Positions 33,735 through 44,622 of a stretch of DNA of 64,000 nucleotides are shown here, piece by piece. Origin of the DNA: Streptomyces cellulosae. GTDB lineage: Bacteria; Actinomycetota; Actinomycetes; Streptomycetales; Streptomycetaceae. The notes below the pieces were generated by a model. The model was not told where the DNA came from. It worked only from the letters and a program-made list of their open reading frames with translations, and did not search any database. The stretch lies in assembly GCF_000721105.1 (NCBI RefSeq), contig NZ_JOEV01000010.1, positions 62,001 through 126,000 on the forward strand, read 5' to 3'. Every line of letters begins with the position of its first letter. Position 1 is the stretch's first letter. Position numbers and translations under genes: made by a program.

Positions 33735-34385
33735 TCAGCTGAAGATGATCATCGACCCCTGCGCCAGGCTCCGGGTCGCCGCCGCGTGCAGGCCCAGCCA
33801 GACGTGGCGTTCCCGGGCGAAGGGGCTCGGGTCGTAGGGGGCGGGTACGGCGGGCTCCTCCAACTCCGTGGGAGCGCGCGGGGGTTCGGGGGCCGCCGGA
33901 GGGTTGGCCGGATCGATGCCGATGGTCGGGGCCACGAACTCCAGTTCCCGCAGCAGGCTCTGGGAGGAGCCCAGGGGGCCGCCGCCCGCCAGGAGTTCGT
34001 CGTTGGCGAGGGGGTGCGGGAAGTCGACGGGGACGTACGCGCCCGCGTGGTCGTAGTGCCAGACCAGGTGCGACTGCTGGGCCGTCGTCTCGAACATCTC
34101 CAGCAACTGCTCGTAGTCACCGCCGAGTTCGTCCACCGGCGTCACCGGCAGTTGGCAGACCTGGAGCAGATAGGCGCGGCGCAGGAAGTGCAGCGCGTCG
34201 TAGTCGAAGCCGGCCACGGGTGCGACGTCGCCGGACAACCCCGGCATGTACTGGTACACCGGCACCGGCGGCAGCCCGGCCTCGGCGAGCACCTTGTTGT
34301 ATTGCGCGAGTTCCTCGGCGAACGGGTTGTCCGGGGTGTGGCACAACACGTCGACGAGCGGCACCAGCCACAGGTCACAGGCCAA
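33735..34385 (-). CDS. conserved hypothetical protein
   Basis: This 216-residue protein is read from TTG 34385 because GAGGAG lies 8 nt before it; the frame is open further upstream without a site. No domain is recognised. Notable parts are the N-terminal CDLWLVPLVDVLCHTPDNPF, FDYDALHFLRRAYLLQVCQL, HYDHAGAYVPVDFPHP and a Pro/Glu-rich segment before FARERHVWLGLHAAATRSL. It appears soluble. The sequence has normal coding character and stands alone. Confidence 0.7.
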   Translation of the reverse strand: MACDLWLVPLVDVLCHTPDNPFAEELAQYNKVLAEAGLPPVPVYQYMPGLSGDVAPVAGFDYDALHFLRRAYLLQVCQLPVTPVDELGGDYEQLLEMFETTAQQSHLVWHYDHAGAYVPVDFPHPLANDELLAGGGPLGSSQSLLRELEFVAPTIGIDPANPPAAPEPPRAPTELEEPAVPAPYDPSPFARERHVWLGLHAAATRSLAQGSMIIFS

Positions 34386-34608
34386 AAGACAGCTCCTCGG
34401 TTGCTCGCGGCGCACGGTGGCGGTCGCACGGTGGTGGTCACACGCGGTCAAGGCAGGGTAATCGGTACGGCACCGGGTCGACTCCTCCCGCGCGATTGAG
34501 ACCTGTCCCGCCTTGCTCGGTCCGGTTCGGCCGGCTCGACTGCAGGACCCATACCCGTACCGGCCGCGCTCACCCGGCCGCCATGCCGGTCCGGCGCATT
34601 CCCGCCCG

Positions 34609-35328
34609 TCAGACAGATCGGTCGGGCTGGTCGGTTCGGCCCAGGCGCTCGATCAGCGCCAGTGAGTGGGTGTTGTACTCGGCGACGATCGTCCGGGCGG
34701 TCTCGATGTCCCGCTGGGCGAGGGCGTCCACCAACTCGCCGTGCCCGGCCCAGAGCCGGCCGCGCAGATCGGTCAGCGCCCGCAGGTGCTGCACGGTGCA
34801 CACCCAGGTCTGCACGCGGAGGCGGTGCAGGAAGTCGGCGAGGTAGGAGTTGCCGAACAGCGAGCTCAGCTCGCGCCAGAAGCGCAGGTCGTAGCCGATC
34901 AGGACGGTGACGTCACCGGCGCTCGCGGCCCGCCGCGCCTCCTCGCCCCGCCGCCGTACCCCCGAAACTGCGGCCGCGGTACGGGGGTCGTCGAGGTCCC
35001 GGTACCCGCGGTGGCCGCTGTCCAGTGCCTGGAACATCCCGTCGGTGACGAGGCTGCGGGCCTCGATCATTCCGCGGTAGTCCTCGACCGAGTACTCGTG
35101 CACGCTGAAGCCCCGGTGCTGGTCGGCTTCGAGGAGCCCCTGCGCGGAGAGGTCGACCAGGGCCTCGCGTACCGGTGTGGCGGAGACGCCGTACTGGTCG
35201 GCGATCTCCTTCACCGTGAATTCCTGCCCGGCCTGGAGCCGCCCGGCCAGCACCTCGTCACGAAGCGCGTCGGCGATCTGCTGCCGCAGGGTGCTGCGAG
35301 TCACGGCGCCGGTGCCGCTGGTGGGCAT
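34609..35328 (-). CDS. GntR-family (FadR/FCD) transcriptional regulator
   Basis: This 239-residue regulator has an N-terminal winged helix-turn-helix (LRQQIADALRDEVLAGRLQA, VKEIADQYGVSATPVREAL) and an all-helical FCD ligand domain (EARSLVTDGMFQALD, IGYDLRFWRELSSLFGNSYL, HGELVDALAQRDIETARTIV). FCD regulators bind small carboxylates or amino acids. It lies 142 bp downstream of a class III aminotransferase on the same strand and may control it. Repeated GTAC elements at 35363-35380 just upstream of its ATG could be its operator. Confidence 0.88.
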   Translation of the reverse strand: MPTSGTGAVTRSTLRQQIADALRDEVLAGRLQAGQEFTVKEIADQYGVSATPVREALVDLSAQGLLEADQHRGFSVHEYSVEDYRGMIEARSLVTDGMFQALDSGHRGYRDLDDPRTAAAVSGVRRRGEEARRAASAGDVTVLIGYDLRFWRELSSLFGNSYLADFLHRLRVQTWVCTVQHLRALTDLRGRLWAGHGELVDALAQRDIETARTIVAEYNTHSLALIERLGRTDQPDRSV

Positions 35329-35470
35329 GGTCGGGGCGTCTCCCTCATCGCGTTCGGGTGGCGTACACGTACATGTCTACGAGCACGCCACCTTACGCGT
35401 TCGAATCGCCCCGGTACCTGCTGCCTACATCCTGATGCCCACGCGAGGGTGCCCGCACCCCGGTGAGCGC

Positions 35471-36829
35471 CTACGCCTCGGTGTACTCGTCCGCCACGGC
35501 CAGCGCGTCGTCCAGCACCGCCAGCCCCTCCTTCAGCTCCGCCTCGCTCACGTTGCACGGCGGCACCACGTGCGTCCGGTTCATGTTGATGAACGGCCAC
35601 AGGCCCCGCTTCTTCGCGGCGGCCCCGAAGGCGGCCATCGCGGCGTTCGCCTCGCCCGCCGCGTTGTACGGCACGAGCGGCTCCCGGGTCTCCCGGTTCC
35701 GCACCAGCTCCACGGCCCAGAACATGCCGACGCCCCGCACCTCGCCGACCGACGGATGCCGCTCGGCCAGTTCCCGCAGCGCGGGCCCGACGACGTCCGC
35801 CCCGAGCCGGGCGGCGTTCTCCACGACCCCCTCCTCGGCCATCACGCCGAGCGTCGCGACGGCCGCCGCACACGCCAGCGGATGCCCCGAGTACGTCAGC
35901 CCGCCCGGGTACGGCCGCTTGGCGAAGGTCTCCGCGATCGCCCCGGAGATCGCGACCCCGCCGAGCGGCACATACCCGGAGTTCACGCCCTTCGCGAAGG
36001 TCATCAGGTCGGGCACGACGTCGAACAGGTCCGCCGCGAACCACTCCCCGGTCCGCCCGAACCCCGCCATGACCTCGTCCAGGACGAAGACGATCCCGTA
36101 CCGATCGCAGATCTCCCGCACCCCGGCCAGGTAGCCCGGCGGCGGGACCATGATCCCGGCCGTCCCCGGGATCGTCTCCAGGATGATCGCGGCGATCGTC
36201 CCCGGCCCCTCGAAGGCGATCGTCGTCTCCAGGTGCTCCAGCGCCCGCGCGCACTCCTGCTCCTCGGTCTCGGCGTAGAAGCGGGACCGGTACAGGTAGG
36301 GCGCCCAGAAGTGCACGACACCGGCCGAGGCGCTGTCCGAGGCCCAGCGGCGCGGGTCACCGGTGATGTTCACGGCCTGCTGCGTACCGCCGTGGTACGA
36401 GCGGTACGTCGACAGCACCTTCGTCCGCCCCGTGTGCAGCCGCGCCATCCGCACGGCGTGCTCCACGGCGTCGGCCCCGCCGTTGGTGAAGAAGATCTTG
36501 TCCAGGTCGCCGGGTGTCCGCTCGGCGATCAGCCGCGCCGCCTCCGACCGCGCCTCGATGGCGAACGCGGGCGCGAACGTGGTCATGCTCGCGGCCTGCT
36601 CCTGTATCGCGGCGACGACCTTCGGGTGCTGGTAGCCGATGTTCGTGTAGACGAGCCCGCTGGAGAAGTCGAGGTACCGCCTGCCGTCGTAGTCCCAGAA
36701 GTACGACCCCTCCGCGCCGGCGACGGCGAGCGGGTCGATGAGCTCCTGCGCGGACCAGGAGTGGAACACATGCGCACGGTCCGCGGCCTTCACGGCGGCG
36801 CCGACCTCGGGGTCTGGCTGAGGGGTCAT
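35471..36829 (-). CDS. class III (omega) aminotransferase
   Basis: This 452-residue PLP enzyme matches the aspartate-aminotransferase-fold class III family. Visible marks are FSSGLVYTNIGYQHPKVVAA, FFTNGGADAVEHAVRMAR, the GIVFVLDEVMAGFGRTGEWF segment with the PLP-binding Asp, and DLMTFAKGVNSGYVPLGGV with the catalytic Lys. The substrate is an amine or omega-amino acid such as beta-alanine, taurine or a diamine; the sequence does not settle which. ATG 36829 stands 7 nt after a -10 box TACGCT. A GntR/FCD regulator follows downstream. Confidence 0.9.
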   Translation of the reverse strand: MTPQPDPEVGAAVKAADRAHVFHSWSAQELIDPLAVAGAEGSYFWDYDGRRYLDFSSGLVYTNIGYQHPKVVAAIQEQAASMTTFAPAFAIEARSEAARLIAERTPGDLDKIFFTNGGADAVEHAVRMARLHTGRTKVLSTYRSYHGGTQQAVNITGDPRRWASDSASAGVVHFWAPYLYRSRFYAETEEQECARALEHLETTIAFEGPGTIAAIILETIPGTAGIMVPPPGYLAGVREICDRYGIVFVLDEVMAGFGRTGEWFAADLFDVVPDLMTFAKGVNSGYVPLGGVAISGAIAETFAKRPYPGGLTYSGHPLACAAAVATLGVMAEEGVVENAARLGADVVGPALRELAERHPSVGEVRGVGMFWAVELVRNRETREPLVPYNAAGEANAAMAAFGAAAKKRGLWPFINMNRTHVVPPCNVSEAELKEGLAVLDDALAVADEYTEA

Positions 36830-37055
36830 GCGCCCGAGCGTAGGTGTCCGCGACACGGAAGCGGTATCGGCGTCCTGTCTGTGGACGGGGGGTTTCCGCG
36901 ACAGGTTGTCGAGGCCACCCCTCTCGGCGTCGTCCTTCGCCGACCGGCTCGCCCAGACGTACGGCGACGAGAGCGAACTGGCGGAGGCCGTACGGGTTCT
37001 GGAACGGCTGTCCAAGGCGCTCGACCAGGTGGGCGTTCCTGTTACGGAACCGTAG
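36828..37055 (+). CDS. possible small protein divergent from the aminotransferase
   Basis: This is a 75-residue frame with coding-like third positions in its second half. The C-terminal part FADRLAQTYGDESELAEAVR then LERLSKALDQVGVPV could form a two-helix bundle. The first part overlaps the aminotransferase start and promoter, so the true start may lie later (for example at a GTG near 36900). No family is recognised and no ribosome-binding site is evident. Confidence 0.35.
   Translation: MRPSVGVRDTEAVSASCLWTGGFRDRLSRPPLSASSFADRLAQTYGDESELAEAVRVLERLSKALDQVGVPVTEP
36837..36842 (-). promoter_or_regulatory. -10 element for the aminotransferase
   Basis: TACGCT (complement of 36837-36842) is followed by 7 nt and the ATG at 36829, with no Shine-Dalgarno sequence, so the mRNA is probably leaderless. 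Confidence 0.4.
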
Positions 37056-37138
37056 ACAACGCCCAGCTCACCGCGCGGTGGGGCCGCACTATCCTCGGTC
37101 TGTCGCTCACGTGCGGGCGGGGGGAAGGCGGCGCAACG

Positions 37139-39628
<2,490 letters not shown>

Positions 39629-39636
39629 CCGGGGCC

Positions 39637-39720
39637 GTGCCGAGCCCGCCGTGCCGAGCCCGCCGTGCCGAGCCCGCCGTGCCGAGCCCGCCGTGCCGAG
39701 CCCGCCGTGCCGAGCCCGCC
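39637..39720. repeat. six perfect 14-bp tandem repeats after the kinase gene
   Basis: The unit GTGCCGAGCCCGCC occurs six times without variation from 39637 to 39720, starting 8 bp after the kinase stop. Complete identity points to recent expansion by slippage. There are no spacers, so it is not a CRISPR array. Confidence 0.95.
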
Positions 39721-39809
39721 GTGCCGCCGTCTCGGGCTCTGGCCGCCTCGGGCTGTGTCCGCCCCCCGCTGTGTCGGCCCCGGGCCGAGCCCAGTCCGGC
39801 TGTGGCCGC

Positions 39810-39873
39810 CTCGGGCCGAGTCCGCCTCGGGCCGAGTCCACCCCGGGCCGAGTCCACCCCGGGCCGAGCCCGC
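39810..39873. repeat. four 16-bp tandem repeats
   Basis: The units CTCGGGCCGAGTCCGC, CTCGGGCCGAGTCCAC, CCCGGGCCGAGTCCAC and CCCGGGCCGAGCCCGC occupy 39810-39873. Together with the 14-bp array they fill most of the gap between the kinase and the SLATT-like gene. The core CCGAGYCC is shared with the 14-bp unit. Confidence 0.85.
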
Positions 39874-39915
39874 CGAGGCGAGTCCGCCCGGTGCCAAGCC
39901 AAGCCCCCGTCAAGC

Positions 39916-40668
39916 TCACCTGGGCTCAGGTGGCCGCTGGCGAGGCATGTTCGGTCGGGCGCCGGCCCCCGGTGGCAGCGGGAACCGTCCCGGACCGACT
40001 GACCCCGAGTCCTGCCGCTGCTGCACCATCCCCGCCGACTGGATCCCCAGGGGTGCCGCGCCCATCCGGAACTCGACCATCCAGTCCGCCGTCTCCAGCC
40101 GTACCAGCTCGGTCACGTCCTCCGAGAACCGGCGCAGTACGCCCAGGCACCGGTCCGCCGCCTCGCCGGCCGTGCCCTCCGCCGGGCCCAGGACCTCCCG
40201 TACGCTCTCCGACGCCCAGTCGAACTGCAGAGCCTGGAGCCGTCGCTGTACGGCCTGTGCCGTGGCCACGTCCCTCATCCAGCCGGAGGTCACCCCGAAG
40301 AACCGGTCGCCGGCCACGCACGCCACACCGAGCAGCAGCGCCAGATATCCCCAGGGCGCCACCCCGCCCACCACGCCCGTCATGTCCAGCAGCGGCAACG
40401 CGGCCCCCGCCACCGCCCCGCCCGCCGCGCCCGCCCGCAGCACACGCGCACCACGCCGCTTCCAGACCCGGTCCGCCAGATACCAGGCCGCGGTCTCCAG
40501 CGCCCCGCGCTCCACCCACCGGTACAGCTCGTCCAGCCGTTCCGCGGGCTCGCCCCAGTCGCCGAGCGGAAACGCCCGCCCGGTCAGATCGCCCGGCCGC
40601 AGCTCGGCCGCCCCCTCGCCCCGCCCGTCCTGAGGCGGACCCTCGGGCTGCATCTCCGGCTGACCCAC
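39916..40668 (-). CDS. SLATT-like two-transmembrane protein
   Basis: This 250-residue protein resembles the SLATT (SMODS and SLOG-associating two-TM effector) group. After a charged N-terminus, ERLDELYRWVERGALETAAWYLADRVWKRRGARV precedes two adjacent hydrophobic helices (VLRAGAAGGAVAGAALPLL and WGYLALLLGVACVAGDRFFG). Then come FFGVTSGWMRDVATAQAVQR and a long helical cytoplasmic tail. SLATT proteins are predicted membrane effectors in nucleotide-activated defence. No SMODS nucleotidyltransferase or SLOG sensor is next to it. GTG 40668 was chosen for its GGGAG site. Confidence 0.75.
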   Translation of the reverse strand: MGQPEMQPEGPPQDGRGEGAAELRPGDLTGRAFPLGDWGEPAERLDELYRWVERGALETAAWYLADRVWKRRGARVLRAGAAGGAVAGAALPLLDMTGVVGGVAPWGYLALLLGVACVAGDRFFGVTSGWMRDVATAQAVQRRLQALQFDWASESVREVLGPAEGTAGEAADRCLGVLRRFSEDVTELVRLETADWMVEFRMGAAPLGIQSAGMVQQRQDSGSVGPGRFPLPPGAGARPNMPRQRPPEPR

Positions 40669-40826
40669 CCGGCACTCCCTACCTGATCCCGACCGATCGC
40701 GCTGTGTGACCACATGTGTGCCCACGCGCAACTCTTACTACCTCCCAATGGGTGGCGAAGCCCCGGGTTTCGTGATTTTTCCGCCCGGAAGCGGGCCTTG
40801 ATCAGGTGGAGGACTGACGGCCCCCT

Positions 40827-40840
40827 CACTCGAAAGAGTG
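40827..40840 (+). promoter_or_regulatory. GNRA-loop hairpin before ybaB
   Basis: CACTC-GAAA-GAGTG (40827-40840) is a 5-bp stem with a GAAA tetraloop. Outer CCCC (40821) and GGGG (40843) could extend it with an internal loop. It lies in the ybaB leader; its function is unknown. Confidence 0.4.
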
Positions 40841-40912
40841 CTGGGGCGACGGCCGCACAGACCACGTAGGCTCGTGCTGAACGGGAAAAGCATCCCGAAG
40901 AAGGAGCTGATC

Positions 40913-41260
40913 GTGATCCCCGGTGGTGGCCAGCCCAACATGCAGCAACTGCTGCAGCAGGCCCAGAAGATGCAGCAGGACCTGGCGAACGCGCAGGAGG
41001 AACTGGCGCGGACCGAGGTCGACGGCCAGGCCGGCGGCGGTCTGGTCCAGGCGACGGTCACCGGCGCCGGCGAGCTGCGCGCGCTGAAGATCGACCCGAA
41101 GGCGGTGGACCCCGAGGACACCGAGACCCTCGCCGACCTGATCGTCGCGGCGGTCCAGGCGGCCAACGAGAACGCGCAGACCCTCCAGCAGCAGAAGCTC
41201 GGCCCGCTGGCCCAGGGCCTGGGCGGCGGCGGCAGCGGAATTCCGGGCCTGCCGTTCTGA
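40913..41260 (+). CDS. ybaB: YbaB/EbfC nucleoid-associated protein
   Basis: This 115-residue DNA-binding protein matches YbaB/EbfC: an N-terminal amphipathic helix ([20 protein letters not shown]), the central sheet VEVDG-like [20 protein letters not shown] with [16 protein letters not shown], and a C-terminal helix [17 protein letters not shown]. It has a Gln- and Gly-rich tail. GTG 40913 has AAGGAG 6 nt upstream. Its position before recR is the classic arrangement, though dnaX, which often precedes it in other bacteria, is absent. Confidence 0.95.
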   Translation: MIPGGGQPNMQQLLQQAQKMQQDLANAQEELARTEVDGQAGGGLVQATVTGAGELRALKIDPKAVDPEDTETLADLIVAAVQAANENAQTLQQQKLGPLAQGLGGGGSGIPGLPF

Positions 41261-41365
41261 TCCGCCGTAATCCGAGGCCTGGCCTGCCTTTCTAAGACGG
41301 GCACCGGCCAACTACCGTACGGACGAGAAGAAACCCCCAGTAAGCATGGAAGGACGGGCAGTCCG

Positions 41366-41965
41366 TTGTACGAAGGCGTGGTCCAGGACCTCATCGACGA
41401 GCTCGGGCGGCTGCCCGGCGTCGGTCCCAAGAGCGCGCAGCGGATCGCCTTCCACATCCTGCAGGCGGAGCCCACGGACGTACGGCGTCTCGCGCAGTGC
41501 CTGATGGAGGTCAAGGCGAAGGTCCGCTTCTGCGCGACCTGCGGCAACGTGGCACAGGAAGAGCTGTGCAACATCTGCCGCGACCCCCGCCGCGACCTGT
41601 CGGTGATCTGCGTGGTGGAGGAGCCCAAGGACGTGGTCGCCATCGAGCGCACCCGTGAGTTCCGCGGCAAGTACCACGTCCTCGGCGGCGCCATCAGCCC
41701 GATCGAGGGCGTGGGCCCGGACGACCTGCGGATCCGGGAGCTCCTGGCCCGCCTGGCCGACGGCACGGTCACCGAGCTGATCCTCGCCACCGACCCGAAT
41801 CTCGAAGGCGAGGCGACGGCCACGTACCTTGCCCGCATGATCAAGCCCATGGGCCTCAGGGTCACCCGCCTGGCCAGCGGCCTCCCGGTGGGTGGCGACC
41901 TGGAATACGCGGACGAGGTGACCCTCGGCCGCGCCTTCGAGGGGAGACGACTCCTAGATGTCTGA
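41366..41965 (+). CDS. recR: recombination mediator RecR
   Basis: RecR (199 residues) loads RecA at gaps with RecF and RecO. It has the helix-hairpin-helix [20 protein letters not shown], a zinc finger with four cysteines ([19 protein letters not shown]) and a Toprim domain ([34 protein letters not shown]). The start is TTG at 41366 with GGAAGGA about 12 nt upstream; a TTG start could keep expression low. It overlaps the next gene by 8 bp. Confidence 0.97.
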   Translation: MYEGVVQDLIDELGRLPGVGPKSAQRIAFHILQAEPTDVRRLAQCLMEVKAKVRFCATCGNVAQEELCNICRDPRRDLSVICVVEEPKDVVAIERTREFRGKYHVLGGAISPIEGVGPDDLRIRELLARLADGTVTELILATDPNLEGEATATYLARMIKPMGLRVTRLASGLPVGGDLEYADEVTLGRAFEGRRLLDV

Positions 41966-42617
41966 CGCCACGCTGCACGCGACCGCCCAGAACCCCGACG
42001 ACTTCGCGGTCCAGATCGCGGACCAGGTGGGGAGCTTCCTGGTGGCTGTCACGGAGGTCGCGAAGGGCGACGAGCCGGACTCGGCCGTCCCCTTCCTCCT
42101 CCTGGAGGTCTCCCAGCTGCTCCTGGCCGGGGGCCGCCTCGGCGCCCACGAGGACATCGTCCCCGACGAGCGCTACGAGCCCGACCTGGGTCCGGAGCCG
42201 GACGCGGACGAGCTCCGCGAGAACCTCGCTCGTCTCCTGGACCCGATCGACGTCTACTCGGAGGTCTTCGACCCGTACGAGCCCCGCAAGGCCCCGGTCC
42301 CCGCCCGGATCTCCGACGACCTCACCGACGTGATCACCGACCTCCGCCACGGCATGGCCCACTACCGCGCCGGCCGCGTCACGGAGGCCCTGTGGTGGTG
42401 GCAGTTCTCCTACTTCTCCAACTGGGGCTCGACCGCCTCGGCGGCCCTGCGCGCCCTCCAGTCCGTCGTGGCGCACGTGCGGCTGAACCAGCCCCTGGCG
42501 GAACTCGACGGCCTCGACACGGACCAGTCCGTGGGCGACGACACCCTGGAGTTCGAGGCGGGGAAGGTGATGGTGGAGGAGATCGGCGGACCGCTGGGGA
42601 TGCGGCCGGTGAAGTAG
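41958..42617 (+). CDS. DUF5063 protein
   Basis: This 219-residue protein belongs to the actinobacterial DUF5063 family by context and sequence: an acidic N-terminus, [20 protein letters not shown] in the middle, and [20 protein letters not shown]. It almost always follows recR in Streptomyces, and here its ATG 41958 overlaps the recR stop by 8 bp. Its function is unknown. The coupling suggests a link to DNA repair. Confidence 0.9.
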   Translation: MSDATLHATAQNPDDFAVQIADQVGSFLVAVTEVAKGDEPDSAVPFLLLEVSQLLLAGGRLGAHEDIVPDERYEPDLGPEPDADELRENLARLLDPIDVYSEVFDPYEPRKAPVPARISDDLTDVITDLRHGMAHYRAGRVTEALWWWQFSYFSNWGSTASAALRALQSVVAHVRLNQPLAELDGLDTDQSVGDDTLEFEAGKVMVEEIGGPLGMRPVK

Positions 42618-42630
42618 CACTTCACGGCTC

Positions 42631-43020
42631 TCACAGCACGCTCAACAGGACCTCCGCGTCGACGTACGGCGCACTCGGTGTCGGCTCGCTGTACCAGCGC
42701 AGCGGCCAGGTGTTGCCGTCCAGCGCCGGGATCCCGATGTACGTGAGGGCACGGTCCCCCCGACTCCCGAACCGCTGCACCCCCAGCGGCCAGCTGCGTC
42801 CGCGCACTTCCCCGGGCGCCAGCAGGAAGTACATCCACCGGAACCCGGCGGCCTCGCACACGACCGGCCCAGCGTCCCCGTCCGCCGCCTCGATGATCCG
42901 CTCGGCGACCAGTTCCCCTCGTACACCTTCGACCCGTACGGCGTCGAAGTGCACGCCGGCCACCCGGAGTCGGTGGCCGGAGGCCGGGATCCAGTCGGGG
43001 CGGTGCATTGCGTTCGTCAT
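42631..43020 (-). CDS. hypothetical protein, divergent from an XRE regulator
   Basis: This 129-residue protein starts at ATG 43020 and ends just after the DUF5063 gene. No domain is recognised. Distinctive parts are HRPDWIPASGHRLRVAGVHF, VRVEGVRGELVAERIIEAAD, RWMYFLLAPGEVRGRSWPLG and a late PALDGNTWPLRWYSEPTP. Similar proteins appear beside XRE-DUF397 pairs in streptomycetes, from memory. It shares a short intergenic region with the XRE gene, so the operator at 43068 probably controls both. Confidence 0.7.
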   Translation of the reverse strand: MTNAMHRPDWIPASGHRLRVAGVHFDAVRVEGVRGELVAERIIEAADGDAGPVVCEAAGFRWMYFLLAPGEVRGRSWPLGVQRFGSRGDRALTYIGIPALDGNTWPLRWYSEPTPSAPYVDAEVLLSVL

Positions 43021-43067
43021 GGTCACACCGTGGCGCCCGTGCGGCTACGCTCGGTAGTGACTGAGGT

Positions 43068-43087
43068 GATACACGCCGGGGTGTATC
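43068..43087. promoter_or_regulatory. inverted repeat between hypothetical gene and XRE regulator
   Basis: GATACAC (43068-43074) and GTGTATC (43081-43087) form a perfect 7-bp dyad with a 6-bp spacer. It lies 17 bp before the XRE start and 47 bp before the divergent start, where an autoregulatory repressor would bind. Confidence 0.6.
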
Positions 43088-43104
43088 GGTCGGAGGTGCG
43101 TCCT

Positions 43105-43917
43105 GTGTCGGGTCAGTACAACTCCCAGATGCCAGTCGCCTGGCGCTACAGCGGCAACCAGCTCAAGCGCTGGCGCACCAAGGCGAACGTCACGCGCGAG
43201 GAACTGGCCGCTGCCTCCAACTACTCGCCGGACACCATCAAGTCCATGGAGCAGGGCGTACGGATGCCGACGCCGCGCGTGCTCGACGTGGCGGACGAGC
43301 TGTGCCGGGCGGAGGGGTTGCTGAGCGCGGCGAAGGATTACTTGCAGAGGGAGAAGTTCCCGGCGCGGGCGCAGGACTTCATGGAGCGGGAGAGGGAGGC
43401 GGTCAGCCTCTGGTGGTACGAAGTCACGCTCATCCCTGGGTTGTTGCAGACGAAGGGCTATGCGCGGGCACTGATCGAGAACCGTCTCCCGCCCCTGGAG
43501 GAGGAGACGGTGTCGGAGCGGGTCGCGGCGCGGATGGAGCGGCAGGTGATTCTCACAGATCGCAAACCGCCGGTGGCCTTGCACTTCGTGGTCTACGAGG
43601 CAGCCCTGCGCAGCCCTCAGGTGGACGCCGAGCAACTGAAAAGGCTGCTGGATGCCTTCGGCCTGAGGAACCTCGCACTGCAGGTGCTGCCCTTTGAGCG
43701 GGCCGTCAGCGACGCGCTCATGGGACCGATGGTGCTGCTGGAGAACAGCGAGCACGAGCGGTTCGCCTTCACGGAGGGGCCGTTCGCCAGCGAGTTGTCC
43801 GCCGATCCGGAGGTTGTCAGCCGCGTGACCCAGCGGCTTAGCATGATCCGCGCGCAGGCCCTCAGCCCCGCTGAGTCGGCTCGCTTCATCAAGGGGATGG
43901 TGGATCGCCATGAGTGA
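43105..43917 (+). CDS. XRE-family regulator with DUF5753 ligand domain
   Basis: This 270-residue regulator has an XRE helix-turn-helix (LKRWRTKANVTREELAAASN, YSPDTIKSMEQGVRMPTPRV) and a DUF5753 domain (WWYEVTLIPGLLQTKGYARA, LALQVLPFERAVSDALMGPM). GTG 43105 was chosen because GGAGG lies 8 nt upstream. It overlaps the following DUF397 gene by 8 bp. It is a paralog, though not a close one, of the regulator at 19303-20154. The dyad just upstream is a likely autoregulatory site. Confidence 0.92.
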   Translation: MSGQYNSQMPVAWRYSGNQLKRWRTKANVTREELAAASNYSPDTIKSMEQGVRMPTPRVLDVADELCRAEGLLSAAKDYLQREKFPARAQDFMEREREAVSLWWYEVTLIPGLLQTKGYARALIENRLPPLEEETVSERVAARMERQVILTDRKPPVALHFVVYEAALRSPQVDAEQLKRLLDAFGLRNLALQVLPFERAVSDALMGPMVLLENSEHERFAFTEGPFASELSADPEVVSRVTQRLSMIRAQALSPAESARFIKGMVDRHE

Positions 43918-44101
43918 CCAGCTGAAGTGGTTCAAGTCGAGCTACAGCGACAACGAAGGCGGCGCCTGCGTCGAAGTCGCGTTCGCCCCCCGCATCCACA
44001 TCCGCGACTCCAAGACACCCTCAGGCCCCGAACTCCGCGTCCCCGCCTTCGCCTGGACGGCGTTCGTCTCCGCCGTTTCCGCAGGTCGTCCCGGAGCTTG
44101 A
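43910..44101 (+). CDS. DUF397 protein
   Basis: This 63-residue protein has the DUF397 signature LKWFKSSYSDNEGGACVEVA, then IHIRDSKTPSGPELRV and the final FAWTAFVSAVSAG. It overlaps the XRE gene by 8 bp, the usual coupling. It probably adjusts the partner regulator's activity. Confidence 0.92.
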   Translation: MSDQLKWFKSSYSDNEGGACVEVAFAPRIHIRDSKTPSGPELRVPAFAWTAFVSAVSAGRPGA

Positions 44102-44622
44102 GCCTCTGGCTCCGAGCTCTTCCATTGGGGTTCTGGTCTGGTTGAAATCCAACCAACCAAGTCTGTAAGTGAGTTGAGGCGCCGTACCTCGAAAGAGTGA
44201 CGTTCCGTGATCGGCTTGCGCCGGAACTCGGTGAACTCCGGTCCGAAAGTCCGCTGCCGCCGGAGTGACGTCGACTGGTAGTTGGCCATCTCGTTCGACA
44301 GGTGGCCGGATCCCTCGATCGTGTTGCCCTGTCTCTGCGATGTGTAGGTAGTCCCGCTCTTCTGTAGTCATGTACGACCGGGTCCCGGTCATGTGCAGGC
44401 ACGTTCTGGACTCGAACGCGCGCTTCCTGATGCCGGCCGGCGGCTGCTCGACCGGTTGGCCGGTGATCCGACCAACGGCTCGCCGAGCGCCGGTGGAGGC
44501 CGACGATGAGGGTCTCCGAGCTGAAGCATTGCGTCCTTGCGCGTGACTCCTCTTCCGTTCATCCTGTTTCGAGCCCGCGCGGTAACGAACCTGCGTGGCT
44601 TCGCTGTTGAAGGGAGAGTCAC
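44102..44622. other. gene-free stretch with lower GC and one inverted repeat
   Basis: These 521 bp have noticeably lower GC than the surroundings. TGGTTG (44139-44144) and CAACCA (44150-44155) form a perfect 6-bp dyad with a 5-bp spacer. On the minus strand a short frame (ATG 44289, MANYQSTSLRRQRTFGPEF) looks partly coding, but it runs on antisense to the DUF397 gene and has no ribosome-binding site. I assign no gene. Confidence 0.5.

Noticed and set aside
35393..35416. tRNA-like T-arm GCGTTCGAATCGC
   Set aside because: No acceptor stem, D-arm or anticodon arm fits around it, so I call no tRNA.
35177..37138. Upstream extension of the transmembrane kinase frame
   Set aside because: It runs antisense to the aminotransferase and GntR genes. 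The kinase domain starts normally at 37139 with a good ribosome-binding site.
39637..39720. Repeat array considered as CRISPR
   Set aside because: The repeats are contiguous 14-mers without spacers, and no cas genes are present.
40669..40912. Possible SRP (4.5S) RNA upstream of ybaB-recR, as in some bacteria
   Set aside because: The conserved SRP RNA core motif was not seen. Only a small GAAA-loop hairpin is present.
43942..44289. Minus-strand frame of 115 residues opposite DUF397
   Set aside because: Half of it is antisense to a real gene, and it lacks a ribosome-binding site or known domain.
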